Shown here one piece after another: positions 9,139-17,177 of a stretch of DNA of 64,000 bases. The stretch is taken from the NCBI GenBank assembly GCA_027487555.1, contig JAIYDI010000037.1, positions 1 to 64,000 of the forward strand, written 5' to 3'. The DNA is from Hyphomicrobiales bacterium (GTDB lineage: Bacteria > Pseudomonadota > Alphaproteobacteria > Rhizobiales > Devosiaceae). A model generated the notes under the pieces. That model saw only the letters and a program-made list of their open reading frames with translations. It was not told where the DNA came from and made no database searches. The position numbers and the translations under genes are program-made. Numbering within the stretch: position 1 is the stretch's first letter; each line of letters opens with the position of its first letter.

Positions 9139-10213
9139 TCAGGCGGCGTCGGAACGGGTGAGAAGCGGCAGGCTTTCGACAAGGGCGCGCCAATCCGGGC
9201 GTTCGTCGACGCCTTCGTGGCGCTGGCCGAAGCACTGGATGATCAGCTGGCCATCGGCGCCGAGCGCTTCGACGGAGGTGACGTGACCATCCTTGGTGGG
9301 CTTGCGCACGGCCCAGAGCTCGGCGATCTGGTCGAGCCGGAGGTGGAGGTGGAAGGTCGGGTCCATGATGTTGAGCCAGGGGCCCATGGTGGCGATGTTG
9401 GTGATGGGCGCCGAGTGGATCTGGATACAGCCACGGCTGCCGACAAACACCATGATCGGCACCTGGATTTCCACTGCGCCCGAAAACAGCGCGTGCTGCG
9501 CCGACGGATCGAGCTGCCAGGCATAGTAGGAATCGATGCGGTGCAGCGCCTGCCGGCGTGTGAGCTTCAGCTCGCGCAGCATGGGGAAGAACTGATGCGT
9601 GTCGGTCATCTGTTCCCAACGGGCGCGCAGTTCCTCGGGGGACGCGGCATCGTGAGATTCCGATTCGGAGGGGGGGGGCCTCGACGATGACGGTGTCCGA
9701 CTGTTCAGTGTGAGTAAGTGCGCCGACGAGCCTGGCCCAGGCAGCAAGGTCGGTGGCGGGGCGGGCATGCAGCTTGAAGCTCGCGTCGCCGGCGGCATCG
9801 AAAAACTGGATCGAGCGGCGGAGCGTGCCATCCTTGTCGGTCTTTTCGACGGCGAAGGCATGGACCCAGTGCCTGGGGAAGATGCGCAGGTCGATCTGGT
9901 CGCCCAAGGCGAGCGAGGCGTGCGGGGAGTACTTCACCTCCTCGAAGGGGCCGATCTTTTCGTGCACGGCGCTTTCGTTGCGGGTCAGCGCCATGACCTC
10001 GCCGAGCGCCGGCGCGGCCTCGAGAAAGGCCTCGACATCGGGGCGAAGCGCGGTGACGGCGTGTCCGAGCGTGTTTTCAGCGCCGACCCAGGCGGCGACC
10101 AGCTCGGCTTCGGTGAGGCCGTGGATACGGGCGAAATCGCGCTCGCGCATTTCGGGGCGCAGGCCGCGCAGGCGTCGGATTTCGGTTGGGGTCGGGCGCA
10201 GGGGCTCGGCCAT
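9139..10213 (-). pseudogene. hmuS: Haem-degrading/trafficking protein HmuS, frame broken at a nine-base C tract
   Basis: The two halves of a full-length HmuS/HemS protein lie in two frames. The first half runs from ATG 10213 (GAGGAG 7 bases upstream) and contains TPTEIRRLRGLRPEMRERDFA and FPRHWVHAFAVE. It stays recognisable up to VIVEAPP. The second half continues one frame over from about 9660 and contains EELRARWEQMTDTHQFFPML, RIDSYYAWQLDPS and IHSAPITNIATMGPWLNIMDP, ending at 9139. The switch is in a run of nine Cs on the coding strand (9670-9678). Eight Cs would restore one 357-residue protein of normal family length. The change is either a sequencing error, a real disruption, or a slippage site. 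Both halves are otherwise well conserved, which argues against old decay. HmuS-type proteins bind haem in the cytoplasm and some degrade it to release iron. Confidence 0.8.
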
Positions 10214-10295
10214 GGGACAACTCCTCGGTCAATGTGATCAGGGGGTCGGCCTGGCATGCGACGGAGTGGCTCCGTCCCGGCTATCGCCAACTTAT

Positions 10296-10356
10296 ATGTT
10301 GACATCCATACTCATGATTTATAGGGCAATCAATAGTGGAGTTTCGGAGTCAACAT
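10296..10356. promoter_or_regulatory. Divergent hmuS / haem receptor control region with inverted repeat and IRO-like site
   Basis: A perfect 8-base inverted repeat, ATGTTGAC at 10296-10303 and GTCAACAT at 10349-10356, spans the centre of the divergent intergenic region. Each arm carries a TTGAC core usable as a -35 element facing its own gene; TTGACA at 10299 is a consensus match, with TATAGG about 15 bases on. The sequence TGA-N9-TCA at 10300-10314 matches the iron-responsive operator spacing reported for RirA in rhizobia. A short motif like this will also occur by chance, so the operator call is tentative. Repression of both haem operons under iron sufficiency would fit. Confidence 0.4.
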
Positions 10357-10452
10357 TAAGTCCGGAACGCGACCAATCCCGCAAGCCAGCCCCGTGCCAG
10401 CCAGCAGCAGACAGAGAGCCCGACCGGGCTTGGCATGACTATGGAGACTAGG

Positions 10453-12627
10453 ATGCGGATTTTTGTGCGGAATCGGCGCGCGCTGCTGGGTGGCGTGGCG
10501 CTGGTGGCGTTGGGCGTCGCCGGGGCGGGCGCGGCCTTCGGACAGGCGGCGGAGGCGCAGGGCTCGTTCAACTTCGTGACGCTGCTCGAGCGCCTGGTGA
10601 TCGGCGCGGGCACGAAGAAGGTGGCGGTGGATACGCCGCAGGCGGTGACGGTGGTCGACCAGACCGATATCGACGCCAAGCAGGCTGAAACTACCGCCGA
10701 CATGTTCAAGAGCGTGCCGGGTATTTCGGTGATCGGCGCGGACCGCCCGCTGGGCGAGGGCTTCAACATCCGCGGCATCGGCAGCCTCGATTCGCCGACG
10801 AGTTCGGGCGACGGCAGCAAGATCATCATCAGCGTTGATGGCGCGCCGAAATTTTACGAGCAGTACCGCATGGGCTCGTTCTTCTCGGACCCCGAACTCT
10901 ACAAGAGCGTCGAGGTGCTGCGCGGGCCGGCGTCGTCGACGCTCTATGGCTCGGGCGCGCTGGGCGGCGTGATCAATTTCACCACCAAGGACGCCTCGGA
11001 TTTCATCAAGGACGGGCAGACCGGCGCGGTGCGGCTCAAGGAGCAGTGGAGCTCGAACGGCAACCAGTCGCTGACTTCGGCGATCTGGGCGCACAAGCTG
11101 ACGCCGGATATCGAACTGCTCGCGATGGGCAACTACCGCCGCTCGGATCTCCAGCAACTGGCGAATGGCAATGACCGCACCGGCTCGGAATTCGAGACCT
11201 GGTCGGGGCTGGTGAAGGGCACCTACAGCTTCGGCAAGCTTGGTGACGACGGCAAGGGCGAGGAGAAGCTGCGGCTCAGCTACCAGCACTGGGATTCGGA
11301 CGCGAACGACCAGCCCTATGCGCAGAACGGCTATTCGGATGTGTCGTCGGCCTTCGGGACGATCGACCGGCACGTGACCGACGACACAATGGTGCTGAGC
11401 TACGAGAACCCGGACAGCGACAACCCGTTCGTCGATTTCAAGGGTACGCTCAGCTACTCCAACACCCTGGTGGAGCAATCGGATGCGAGCGTGCAGCTTG
11501 GCACGATCGGCAATGCCAATTATGGCTACGAGACGTTCCAGGCCAATGTCGAGAATACCTCCGAGTTCCTGTCGGGCGGCGAGGGGATCGACCACTACCT
11601 GACCTATGGCGCCGCGCTCGCCTACCAGAACCGTACGGCGGAGCCGCTCAGCGGCGGCATCATCACCACGCATCCCGAGGGGCAGCAGACCAAGCTCGGC
11701 CTGTTCGCGCAGGACGAGATCGTCATCGACGACCTGACGCTGATCCCCGGTCTCAGGGCCGACTTCGTGCATCTCGACCCCTCGGACGCGCTGACGGCCA
11801 GCGTCGAGACCAAGGACGATGTGGCGCTCTCGCCCAAGATCGCGGCCCTGTACAAGCTGAGCGACGAGGTGAACCTGTTCGGCTCGATCGCGCATACCGA
11901 GCGCGTGCCCTCGCTCGACGAGATGTTCCAGTATTCGGTGTCGAACAATGTGGTGACTCGGCTGCCGAGCCTCGACTTGAAGAAGGAGCGCTCGGACAAT
12001 TTCGAAGTGGGCGCCTCGACGCAGCTCACCGATATCCTCGGTGGCGAGAACGCGCTGAGCCTCAAGGGCACGCTGTTCTACAACGACGTGAAGGACGGTA
12101 TCCGGGTAAATCCGAACTATGTCAGCGCATCGCTGACGCCGGGCCTGCCGTATTTCGTCAACGTGGCGCATATGGCGCTGTATGGTTTCGAGCTCGAAGG
12201 CTCGTATGAGAGCGAAAGCCTGTTCGGGCGGGCGGCGCTGACCATCACGCGGGGCGAATATCTCGAGGATGTGAGCGCTTCCATTCTCGCGGGCTCGGTG
12301 GTGGACACCCTCGCGCAGGACAAGCTGGTGCTGACGCTGGGTGGTCGCGCGCTCGAGGGCCAGGTGGAGTATGGTTCGACGGTGACGTTTGCGGCGGAAC
12401 CGCTGACGGAAGTGTCGACGGCCTCGGGTGGCGACGGGGATGCGGAGGCGTGGACCAAGGTGGACGTGTTCGCGAGCTACAAGCCCGAGGAAGGGCCGCT
12501 CGAAGGCGCCTCGATCACCGCCTCGATCGAGAACCTGTTCAATGCCGATTATCGCGAGAACCTGTCGGTCGAGCGCTCCAGCGGCCGGACCTTCAAGCTG
12601 ACGCTCAGCAAGCAGTTTGATTACTGA
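10453..12627 (+). CDS. TonB-dependent haem/haemoglobin receptor
   Basis: This is an outer membrane 22-strand receptor of about 724 residues. It has a signal peptide (basic start, then a Leu/Val/Ala-rich core ending in GAAFGQA), a plug domain with QAVTVVDQTDIDAKQAETT, SVPGISVIG and FNIRGIG, and VEVLRGPASSTLYGSGALGG, which is the usual end of the plug. The barrel follows, ending in aromatic FDY. Near the region where haem receptors carry FRAP and NPNL motifs it reads RVPSLDEMFQYSV and SLDLKKERSDNFEVG. ATG 10453 has GGAG 6 bases upstream; in-frame ATGs at 10435 and 10441 are alternatives. Divergence from hmuSTUV makes haem or haemoprotein the likely ligand. Confidence 0.88.
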   Translation: MRIFVRNRRALLGGVALVALGVAGAGAAFGQAAEAQGSFNFVTLLERLVIGAGTKKVAVDTPQAVTVVDQTDIDAKQAETTADMFKSVPGISVIGADRPLGEGFNIRGIGSLDSPTSSGDGSKIIISVDGAPKFYEQYRMGSFFSDPELYKSVEVLRGPASSTLYGSGALGGVINFTTKDASDFIKDGQTGAVRLKEQWSSNGNQSLTSAIWAHKLTPDIELLAMGNYRRSDLQQLANGNDRTGSEFETWSGLVKGTYSFGKLGDDGKGEEKLRLSYQHWDSDANDQPYAQNGYSDVSSAFGTIDRHVTDDTMVLSYENPDSDNPFVDFKGTLSYSNTLVEQSDASVQLGTIGNANYGYETFQANVENTSEFLSGGEGIDHYLTYGAALAYQNRTAEPLSGGIITTHPEGQQTKLGLFAQDEIVIDDLTLIPGLRADFVHLDPSDALTASVETKDDVALSPKIAALYKLSDEVNLFGSIAHTERVPSLDEMFQYSVSNNVVTRLPSLDLKKERSDNFEVGASTQLTDILGGENALSLKGTLFYNDVKDGIRVNPNYVSASLTPGLPYFVNVAHMALYGFELEGSYESESLFGRAALTITRGEYLEDVSASILAGSVVDTLAQDKLVLTLGGRALEGQVEYGSTVTFAAEPLTEVSTASGGDGDAEAWTKVDVFASYKPEEGPLEGASITASIENLFNADYRENLSVERSSGRTFKLTLSKQFDY

Positions 12628-12677
12628 GGGGAAGAGGGAAGTAGGAAGTAGGAAGTGGTGACTGCCGCCTCCTCGAT

Positions 12678-12778
12678 GTCATGCCGGCGGAGGCCGGCAC
12701 CCAACCTGAGGTCGTTCCGCAGCCGCCAGGTTGGTGTGGCTGCATCTCAGGATGGGCCCCGACCTTCGTCGGGGTGAC
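12678..12778 (+). repeat. Intergenic repeat, family 1, copy A
   Basis: This 101-base element begins GTCATGCCGGCGGAGGCCGG and ends CTTCGTCGGGGTGAC. GTCA and TGAC at its ends are inverted, as are internal CCTGAG and CTCAGG. Related copies are at 15682-15775 and 49955-50050 in this window. All copies lie between genes. The rest of 12628-12903 has no gene I can support; ACTTCC-type direct repeats occur just after the receptor stop. Confidence 0.75.
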
Positions 12779-12903
12779 CCAGTGGGCAGGTTAGATCGAG
12801 CCTACTGAAGCACCAGTGCGCGCCATACGGAATCATCTTGTCATCAGGGGCGGGAGCGGGCAGCTTCCGCCCCCGCGACTATGGAATGCCGGGAGCGTGC
12901 GCC

Positions 12904-13440
12904 TTGACCCAGAAGCCCTATGTGATCGACGAGCTGATCTCGGCGAAAGCCATCGCGGCCCGGGTGGAAGCGCTCGCCCGCGAGATCACCGAGTTCTACG
13001 CGGGCACCGACAAGCTGGTGGTGGTGGGGCTGTTGCGCGGCAGCTTCATCTTCATCGCCGATCTCGTGCGTGAGCTCGACCTGCCGGTGGAAGTGGATTT
13101 CCTCGAGGTCTCGTCCTATGGCAATTCGACGGAATCGAGCCGGGAAGTGCGGATCCTGAAGGATCTGCGCGGCGAGATCGAAGGGCGGGACGTGCTCTTG
13201 GTCGAGGATATCGTCGATACCGGCTACACGCTGAAGCACGTGCTCGAGATCCTCAATACCCGCCACCCCAAGCGCATCGAAGTCTGCGCGCTGCTCGACA
13301 AGCCATCGCGGCGCGAGGTGGATATCAAGGCCAAGTGGATCGGCTTTGAAATTCCCGACAAGTTCGTGGTGGGCTATGGGATCGACTACGCGCAGCGCAA
13401 CCGCAACCTGCCGCATATCGGCGCAGTAAGGTTTGTGTGA
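12904..13440 (+). CDS. hpt: Hypoxanthine phosphoribosyltransferase
   Basis: This purine salvage enzyme converts hypoxanthine or guanine plus PRPP to the nucleotide. The 178-residue product has the type I phosphoribosyltransferase layout: [21 protein letters not shown] near the N-terminus, the flexible-loop region with SSYGNST, the PRPP-binding motif [14 protein letters not shown], and a C-terminal [21 protein letters not shown] block. I chose TTG 12904 because GGGAG lies 8 bases upstream and the product then starts [12 protein letters not shown], as in relatives. ATG 12886 in the same frame would add six residues and has no good ribosome site. It stands alone between two gene clusters and looks like a housekeeping gene. 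Confidence 0.93.
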   Translation: MTQKPYVIDELISAKAIAARVEALAREITEFYAGTDKLVVVGLLRGSFIFIADLVRELDLPVEVDFLEVSSYGNSTESSREVRILKDLRGEIEGRDVLLVEDIVDTGYTLKHVLEILNTRHPKRIEVCALLDKPSRREVDIKAKWIGFEIPDKFVVGYGIDYAQRNRNLPHIGAVRFV

Positions 13441-13450
13441 GGGGCTAGCC

Positions 13451-13783
13451 TCAATCGAGGTGATAGATCTCCTGCAGCATCGACCACCATTCGCCTTCGG
13501 TGGCTGACTTGAGTGGCGCCTGGCAGGGGTCGGTGAGGGCGAGCCATCGTTTGGTGATCGACTTCTCGCCGAGCACGCGCATATCGGCGGCGTAGTCGGT
13601 GCCGGTATATTCCCAATAGCCGAAGAGCAGCATCTCGGGCTCGCGCAGGTAGATGGAATAGTTGCGGATATTGGCATCCGAGAGCGCCTGGTCCATCTCG
13701 GGCCAGGGCTCGGCGTGGAGCTGCTTGTACTCCTCGAGCTTTTCGGGGCGGACCGAGATCACCATACCCATGCGTTGCGTCAT
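13451..13783 (-). CDS. rhaM: L-rhamnose mutarotase
   Basis: The 110-residue protein matches the RhaM/RhaU family, which interconverts the alpha and beta anomers of L-rhamnose (and in some members L-fucose). Visible landmarks are EYKQLHAEPWPEMDQAL with the active-site histidine, IRNYSIYLREPEMLLFGYWEY, and the C-terminal GEWWSMLQEIYHLD, where Trp-Trp and His-Leu-Asp are hallmark residues. It is the last gene of a minus-strand cluster, 7 bases after the MalG-type permease gene. It is the main reason for reading the whole cluster as deoxysugar uptake and degradation. Confidence 0.92.
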   Translation of the reverse strand: MTQRMGMVISVRPEKLEEYKQLHAEPWPEMDQALSDANIRNYSIYLREPEMLLFGYWEYTGTDYAADMRVLGEKSITKRWLALTDPCQAPLKSATEGEWWSMLQEIYHLD

Positions 13784-13789
13784 AACGAG

Positions 13790-14695
13790 TTATTCCTTGG
13801 TGCCGCCGGCGGTCATTCCCGACACGAGGAAGCGCTGGCAGAACAGAAAGACGATCATCACCGGGGCGATGGCGATGAGGGTCGCGAGCGCCAGCGCGGA
13901 GAGCGAGATGGTGGTCGAGGCGGCGTTGGTGGGGTTGAAGGCCGGTACGTTGGACAAGAGTTCGGCGAGGCCAACCTGGATCGGCGCCTTCTTCCCCGGC
14001 AGGGTGACATAGGGGAGGAAGTAGTTGTTCCAGTTGCCGGTGAAGTTGAAGAAGCCCACGAGCGCGATCACCGGGGTGGCGAGCGGCATGGCGATCTTCA
14101 GGAACACCTCGAACTCGGTTGCGCCATCGATGCGGGCGGCATCGAGCAGGTCGCGGGATACGGCGGTCGAGAAGTAGATATAGGTGAGATAGACGCCGAA
14201 GGGGAAGAACGAGAAGGGCAGGATGGCGGCGAGCGGGTTGCCGATGAGCCTGACCGCACTCAACTCGAGGAAGATCGGCAGCACCAAAGCCGTACCGGGC
14301 ACCAGCATGACAACGAGGGTGGTGGCGAGCAAAGCCCGCCGGCCGGGGAACTCGGTCAATGCCATGGCATAGCCGGCTGGAATTGAGATCAGCAGCGTAA
14401 TCACCAATGCCGCGCCGCAATAGAAGGCGGAATTGCCGATCCACTGCCAGATGAGCCCGCCCTGGAAGGTGACGAGGCTCGTCCAATTGGCGGCGAGTGT
14501 CGAGAAATCACCGAAGGCGAAGGGCATTTCGAGCAGCAATTGCCGGTCGGTCTTGGTGGGCGCGATCAGCAGCCAGATCAGCGGCACGACGAAGAACAGC
14601 GCGAAGGTGATGAGGACGAGGATGGTGACGGCGCGGCCGAGCCATTCGGCGGGGGTCAGGGCCCGGGCCGGGCCGGAATTCTCATGCGCGCTCAA
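13790..14695 (-). CDS. Sugar ABC transporter permease, MalG type
   Basis: This inner membrane subunit has 301 residues and six predicted membrane segments. The coupling motif characteristic of binding-protein-dependent permeases is present as DAARIDGATEFEVFLKIAMPLATPVIA, which contacts the ATPase. The start overlaps the end of the MalF-type gene by 14 bases, so the two are translated together. Transporters of this carbohydrate uptake family usually need an MsmX/UgpC-type ATPase, and none is encoded in this cluster, so a shared ATPase from elsewhere must be used. The substrate is inferred to be rhamnose or a related sugar only from the neighbouring mutarotase. Confidence 0.9.
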   Translation of the reverse strand: MSAHENSGPARALTPAEWLGRAVTILVLITFALFFVVPLIWLLIAPTKTDRQLLLEMPFAFGDFSTLAANWTSLVTFQGGLIWQWIGNSAFYCGAALVITLLISIPAGYAMALTEFPGRRALLATTLVVMLVPGTALVLPIFLELSAVRLIGNPLAAILPFSFFPFGVYLTYIYFSTAVSRDLLDAARIDGATEFEVFLKIAMPLATPVIALVGFFNFTGNWNNYFLPYVTLPGKKAPIQVGLAELLSNVPAFNPTNAASTTISLSALALATLIAIAPVMIVFLFCQRFLVSGMTAGGTKE

Positions 14696-15593
14696 ACAGG
14701 CCTCCCTTGAACACGAAGACGATGGAGAGCACGAGCGCTACGGCGAGCAGCACCAGCGAGATGGCGGCCGAGCCGTTGAAATCGGATTGCTTGAAGGCAT
14801 AGAGGAAGGCGAGCTGGTTGAGCGAGTAATCCTGCGAGACGACGCCGCGGCTCGCCTGGGCGAGGACGCGCGGCTCGACGAAGAGCTGCGTGCCGCCGGC
14901 AAACGAGAGCACCACCATATAGGCGATCCACTTGCGCATCAGCGGAATCTGGATGGACCAGGCGGTGCGGATGGGGCCGGCGCCATCGACGCGGGCGGCT
15001 TCGAGCACTTCGCGCGGGATGTTGTTGAGCGCGCCATACATGACGACGATCCAGCCACCGGCTCCCGTCCAGAAGGCGATGATGGCGAGGACGAAGGGCA
15101 GCCGATCGGCCTGCACGACACTGACCAGCGAGTCGAAGCCCATGGCTTCCAAGAGGAAGGCGACCGGGCTGACCGTGGGATCGAGGACAAACAGCCAGAG
15201 CATGACGCTCGATGCCCCGGCGAGCGCTCCGGGGATGTAGTAGACAAAGCGCATGGTGCCCGAGAGCCAGCGCATGCCGATGGAATGCACCATGATGGCG
15301 AGGACGACGACGAGGAGCACCAGCGCCACCAGCCAGACGACGAGGAAGATGCCGACATGCTCGACGGCCGGCAGGAAGCGGTAATCCTTGAAGACCTTGA
15401 GGAAGTTGGCGAAGCCGACGAACGCGCCCTTCTTGGTGAAAGCAAGATAGATGGCATAGAGCGTCGGCAGGAGCCCGAAGGCGAGAAGGAACAGGGCATA
15501 GGGTGTGACAAAGGCGAGCCCGATCCGGCCCTGTGCCCGCTCGACGCTGCCGCGGCGGTGAGATCTGCTTGCGGGGGGCGGTGTCGGGGGCAT
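14682..15593 (-). CDS. Sugar ABC transporter permease, MalF type
   Basis: This 303-residue integral membrane protein has a short basic N-terminus and six hydrophobic segments, starting with IGLAFVTPYALFLLAFGLLP. The permease EAA loop reads EVLEAARVDGAGPIRTAWSIQIPLM. It pairs with the MalG-type permease encoded next to it. The 262-base gap between this gene and the binding-protein gene upstream contains three repeat elements rather than a promoter that I can recognise. Such hairpin-rich gaps after binding-protein genes often leave the first cistron more abundant. Confidence 0.9.
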   Translation of the reverse strand: MPPTPPPASRSHRRGSVERAQGRIGLAFVTPYALFLLAFGLLPTLYAIYLAFTKKGAFVGFANFLKVFKDYRFLPAVEHVGIFLVVWLVALVLLVVVLAIMVHSIGMRWLSGTMRFVYYIPGALAGASSVMLWLFVLDPTVSPVAFLLEAMGFDSLVSVVQADRLPFVLAIIAFWTGAGGWIVVMYGALNNIPREVLEAARVDGAGPIRTAWSIQIPLMRKWIAYMVVLSFAGGTQLFVEPRVLAQASRGVVSQDYSLNQLAFLYAFKQSDFNGSAAISLVLLAVALVLSIVFVFKGGLFERA

Positions 15594-15636
15594 GGCGTGG
15601 TCCGGGATTCGTCGTTCAGGCTGTCAGGTGCGGCGG

Positions 15637-15670
15637 TCCTCGTGGTTCGACAAGCTCACCATGAGGAGCG
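15637..15670 (+). repeat. Short palindromic repeat (flank of composite repeat)
   Basis: The sequence TCCTCGTGGTTCGACAAGC and its continuation CTCACCATGAGGAGCG form an imperfect palindrome. A close relative with TTCGACAGGCTCAGG at its centre is at 15805-15841. The two flank a family 1 repeat. Confidence 0.6.
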
Positions 15671-15681
15671 GGGGTCACTTC

Positions 15682-15775
15682 GTCATGCCGGCGGAGGCCG
15701 GCATCCAGCCTGAAATCAAGCACCTTGCGGCGGTGGATCAATCCCAGGATGGGCCCCGGCCTTCGCCGGGGTGAC
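15682..15775 (+). repeat. Intergenic repeat, family 1, copy B
   Basis: This copy starts GTCATGCCGGCGGAGGCCGG, as copy A at 12678 does, and ends CCTTCGCCGGGGTGAC. It contains the shared block CAGGATGGGCCCCG. The centre differs from copy A in length and sequence, so the ends are conserved better than the middle. It sits between the sugar-binding protein gene and the first permease gene. Confidence 0.75.
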
Positions 15776-15804
15776 AGCGCGTTTGCGGAAGCGTCAGCGG
15801 ATCG

Positions 15805-15841
15805 CGCTCCTCGTCCTTCGACAGGCTCAGGATGAGGAGCG
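15805..15841 (+). repeat. Short palindromic repeat (second flank of composite repeat)
   Basis: CGCTCCTCGTCCTTCGACAG and its continuation GCTCAGGATGAGGAGCG form an almost perfect hairpin (CGCTCCTC against GAGGAGCG). It lies just after the stop codon of the binding-protein gene on the minus strand and could also stabilise or terminate that transcript. Confidence 0.65.
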
Positions 15842-15855
15842 GAAGGCCGCTGCCT

Positions 15856-17127
15856 TTACTCCACAGTGTAGCCGACGACCTGGGCTTCGTTCTTCATTTC
15901 CTGCTGCCAGTCGGCAGAGAGCTCGGTCATGGTCTTGCCGGCAGCGAGACCGGGGGTGATGACCTTGGCCCAGGCGGTTTCAGGCGAGAAGTTCGGATAG
16001 CCCCAGCCGCTCCAGACGCTGGCGGCTGCCGTCGAGATAGCGCCCTTGAAATCGCCGGCAAAGAAGCCGGACTTGGCCTGGCCATCGAGCCATGCGTCCG
16101 CCGCCGACTGGTAGGCCGGCAAGCCGCCGGTGCCGGCGATCTTTGTGTCGGAGACGATGAACTTGAGGAAGGTCTTGACGCCCTCGGGGTTCGCCGTATG
16201 GCTCGAAGCGTACCAGACGCCGCCGCCGACATTGCCAGTAACCTTGGCGCCATCTTTCCAGGTGAGCGGCGGGGCCGCGACCCAGTCACCCGCCTTGGCA
16301 TTGACGTTGCCGGGGTTCTGGAACAGCGCGCCAGCATACCAGGCAGCGCCCGGGATGGCGACGAGCTTGGAAGCATTGGCGACGAAGCTGGCGCCGAACA
16401 GGCTATCGAGCGTCAGGGTCTTGTTGGCGACCATGTGGTCGATGAGGTCAGAGACCTTCTTTGAGTTGGGGTGCGCTGTGTCGGACTTGAACGTCTCGCC
16501 CTCGACCTGGAAGATCGGGGCTTCGCCGCTCCAATAATAGACATAGGGGCCTTCGAAGCTGTCGCCGATGGCGCCGAGGAAATAGCCCGGATGCTCGGCC
16601 GCGAGCTTGTCGCCGAGCGCCTGGTAGTCTTCCCAGGTGGTGGGGGCGTCATAGCCGAACTCGGCGAGCAGCGTCTTGTTGTACCAAAAGAGCACGGGCG
16701 CCAGATCGTTGCGCAGCCCATAGACCTTGCCGTCCACGGTGACGGGGTCGAGCGCGCCGGGGGTGAAGCCCTTGAGGAACTCCGCGTCGAGGAAGCCCTC
16801 GTTCAACACCTGTGCGAAGGGCTGGACGCCGTTGGTTTCCTTCGATGCCCAGGCGGCGTCGTTGTTCTGGGTGGAGAACACGACATCCGGCCAGCCTTCG
16901 CCGGCCTGATCGGCGAGGCTGATCTTGGTCTGGAACGTGCCGGACGCGCCCGAAGAGCCATCGTCGACGACGAGGTTGACCTTGATTTCCGGGTGGGCGG
17001 CGATGAAGGCCTCGACGGCGGGCTGGCGGGTGGCGTCAGCCCACACGGTCAGCGTGCCATCCTCGGCGAGAACAGGGGTGGTGGTCAGCAAGGCCGCAAG
17101 GGCCAAAGTCAAATGAACGCGCTTCAC
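15856..17127 (-). CDS. Sugar ABC transporter substrate-binding protein
   Basis: The 423-residue product starts with a Sec signal peptide (MKRVHLTLALAALLTTTPVLA) and is therefore periplasmic. The mature part is a family 1 extracellular binding protein: GTLTVWADATRQPAVEAFIAA at the front, FSTQNNDAAWASKETNGVQPF, a GLRNDLAPVLFWYNKTLLAEFG block, and TWEDYQALGDKLAAEHPG. The C-terminal lobe contains PGAAWYAGALFQ and the closing helix SADWQQEM. It is the second gene of the minus-strand cluster, 50 bases after the enolase-superfamily gene, with GGAGGATC just before the start. The ligand is not readable from sequence; the mutarotase suggests a deoxyhexose. Confidence 0.92.
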   Translation of the reverse strand: MKRVHLTLALAALLTTTPVLAEDGTLTVWADATRQPAVEAFIAAHPEIKVNLVVDDGSSGASGTFQTKISLADQAGEGWPDVVFSTQNNDAAWASKETNGVQPFAQVLNEGFLDAEFLKGFTPGALDPVTVDGKVYGLRNDLAPVLFWYNKTLLAEFGYDAPTTWEDYQALGDKLAAEHPGYFLGAIGDSFEGPYVYYWSGEAPIFQVEGETFKSDTAHPNSKKVSDLIDHMVANKTLTLDSLFGASFVANASKLVAIPGAAWYAGALFQNPGNVNAKAGDWVAAPPLTWKDGAKVTGNVGGGVWYASSHTANPEGVKTFLKFIVSDTKIAGTGGLPAYQSAADAWLDGQAKSGFFAGDFKGAISTAAASVWSGWGYPNFSPETAWAKVITPGLAAGKTMTELSADWQQEMKNEAQVVGYTVE

Positions 17128-17177
17128 AAGATCCTCCTTCTTGAGCAGTCAATTGGCGAGACACGGCGCCGCGCGCC

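Noticed and set aside
10330-12171. 613-codon open frame antisense to the haem receptor
   Set aside because: Arg- and His-rich shadow frame; the receptor on the other strand is complete.
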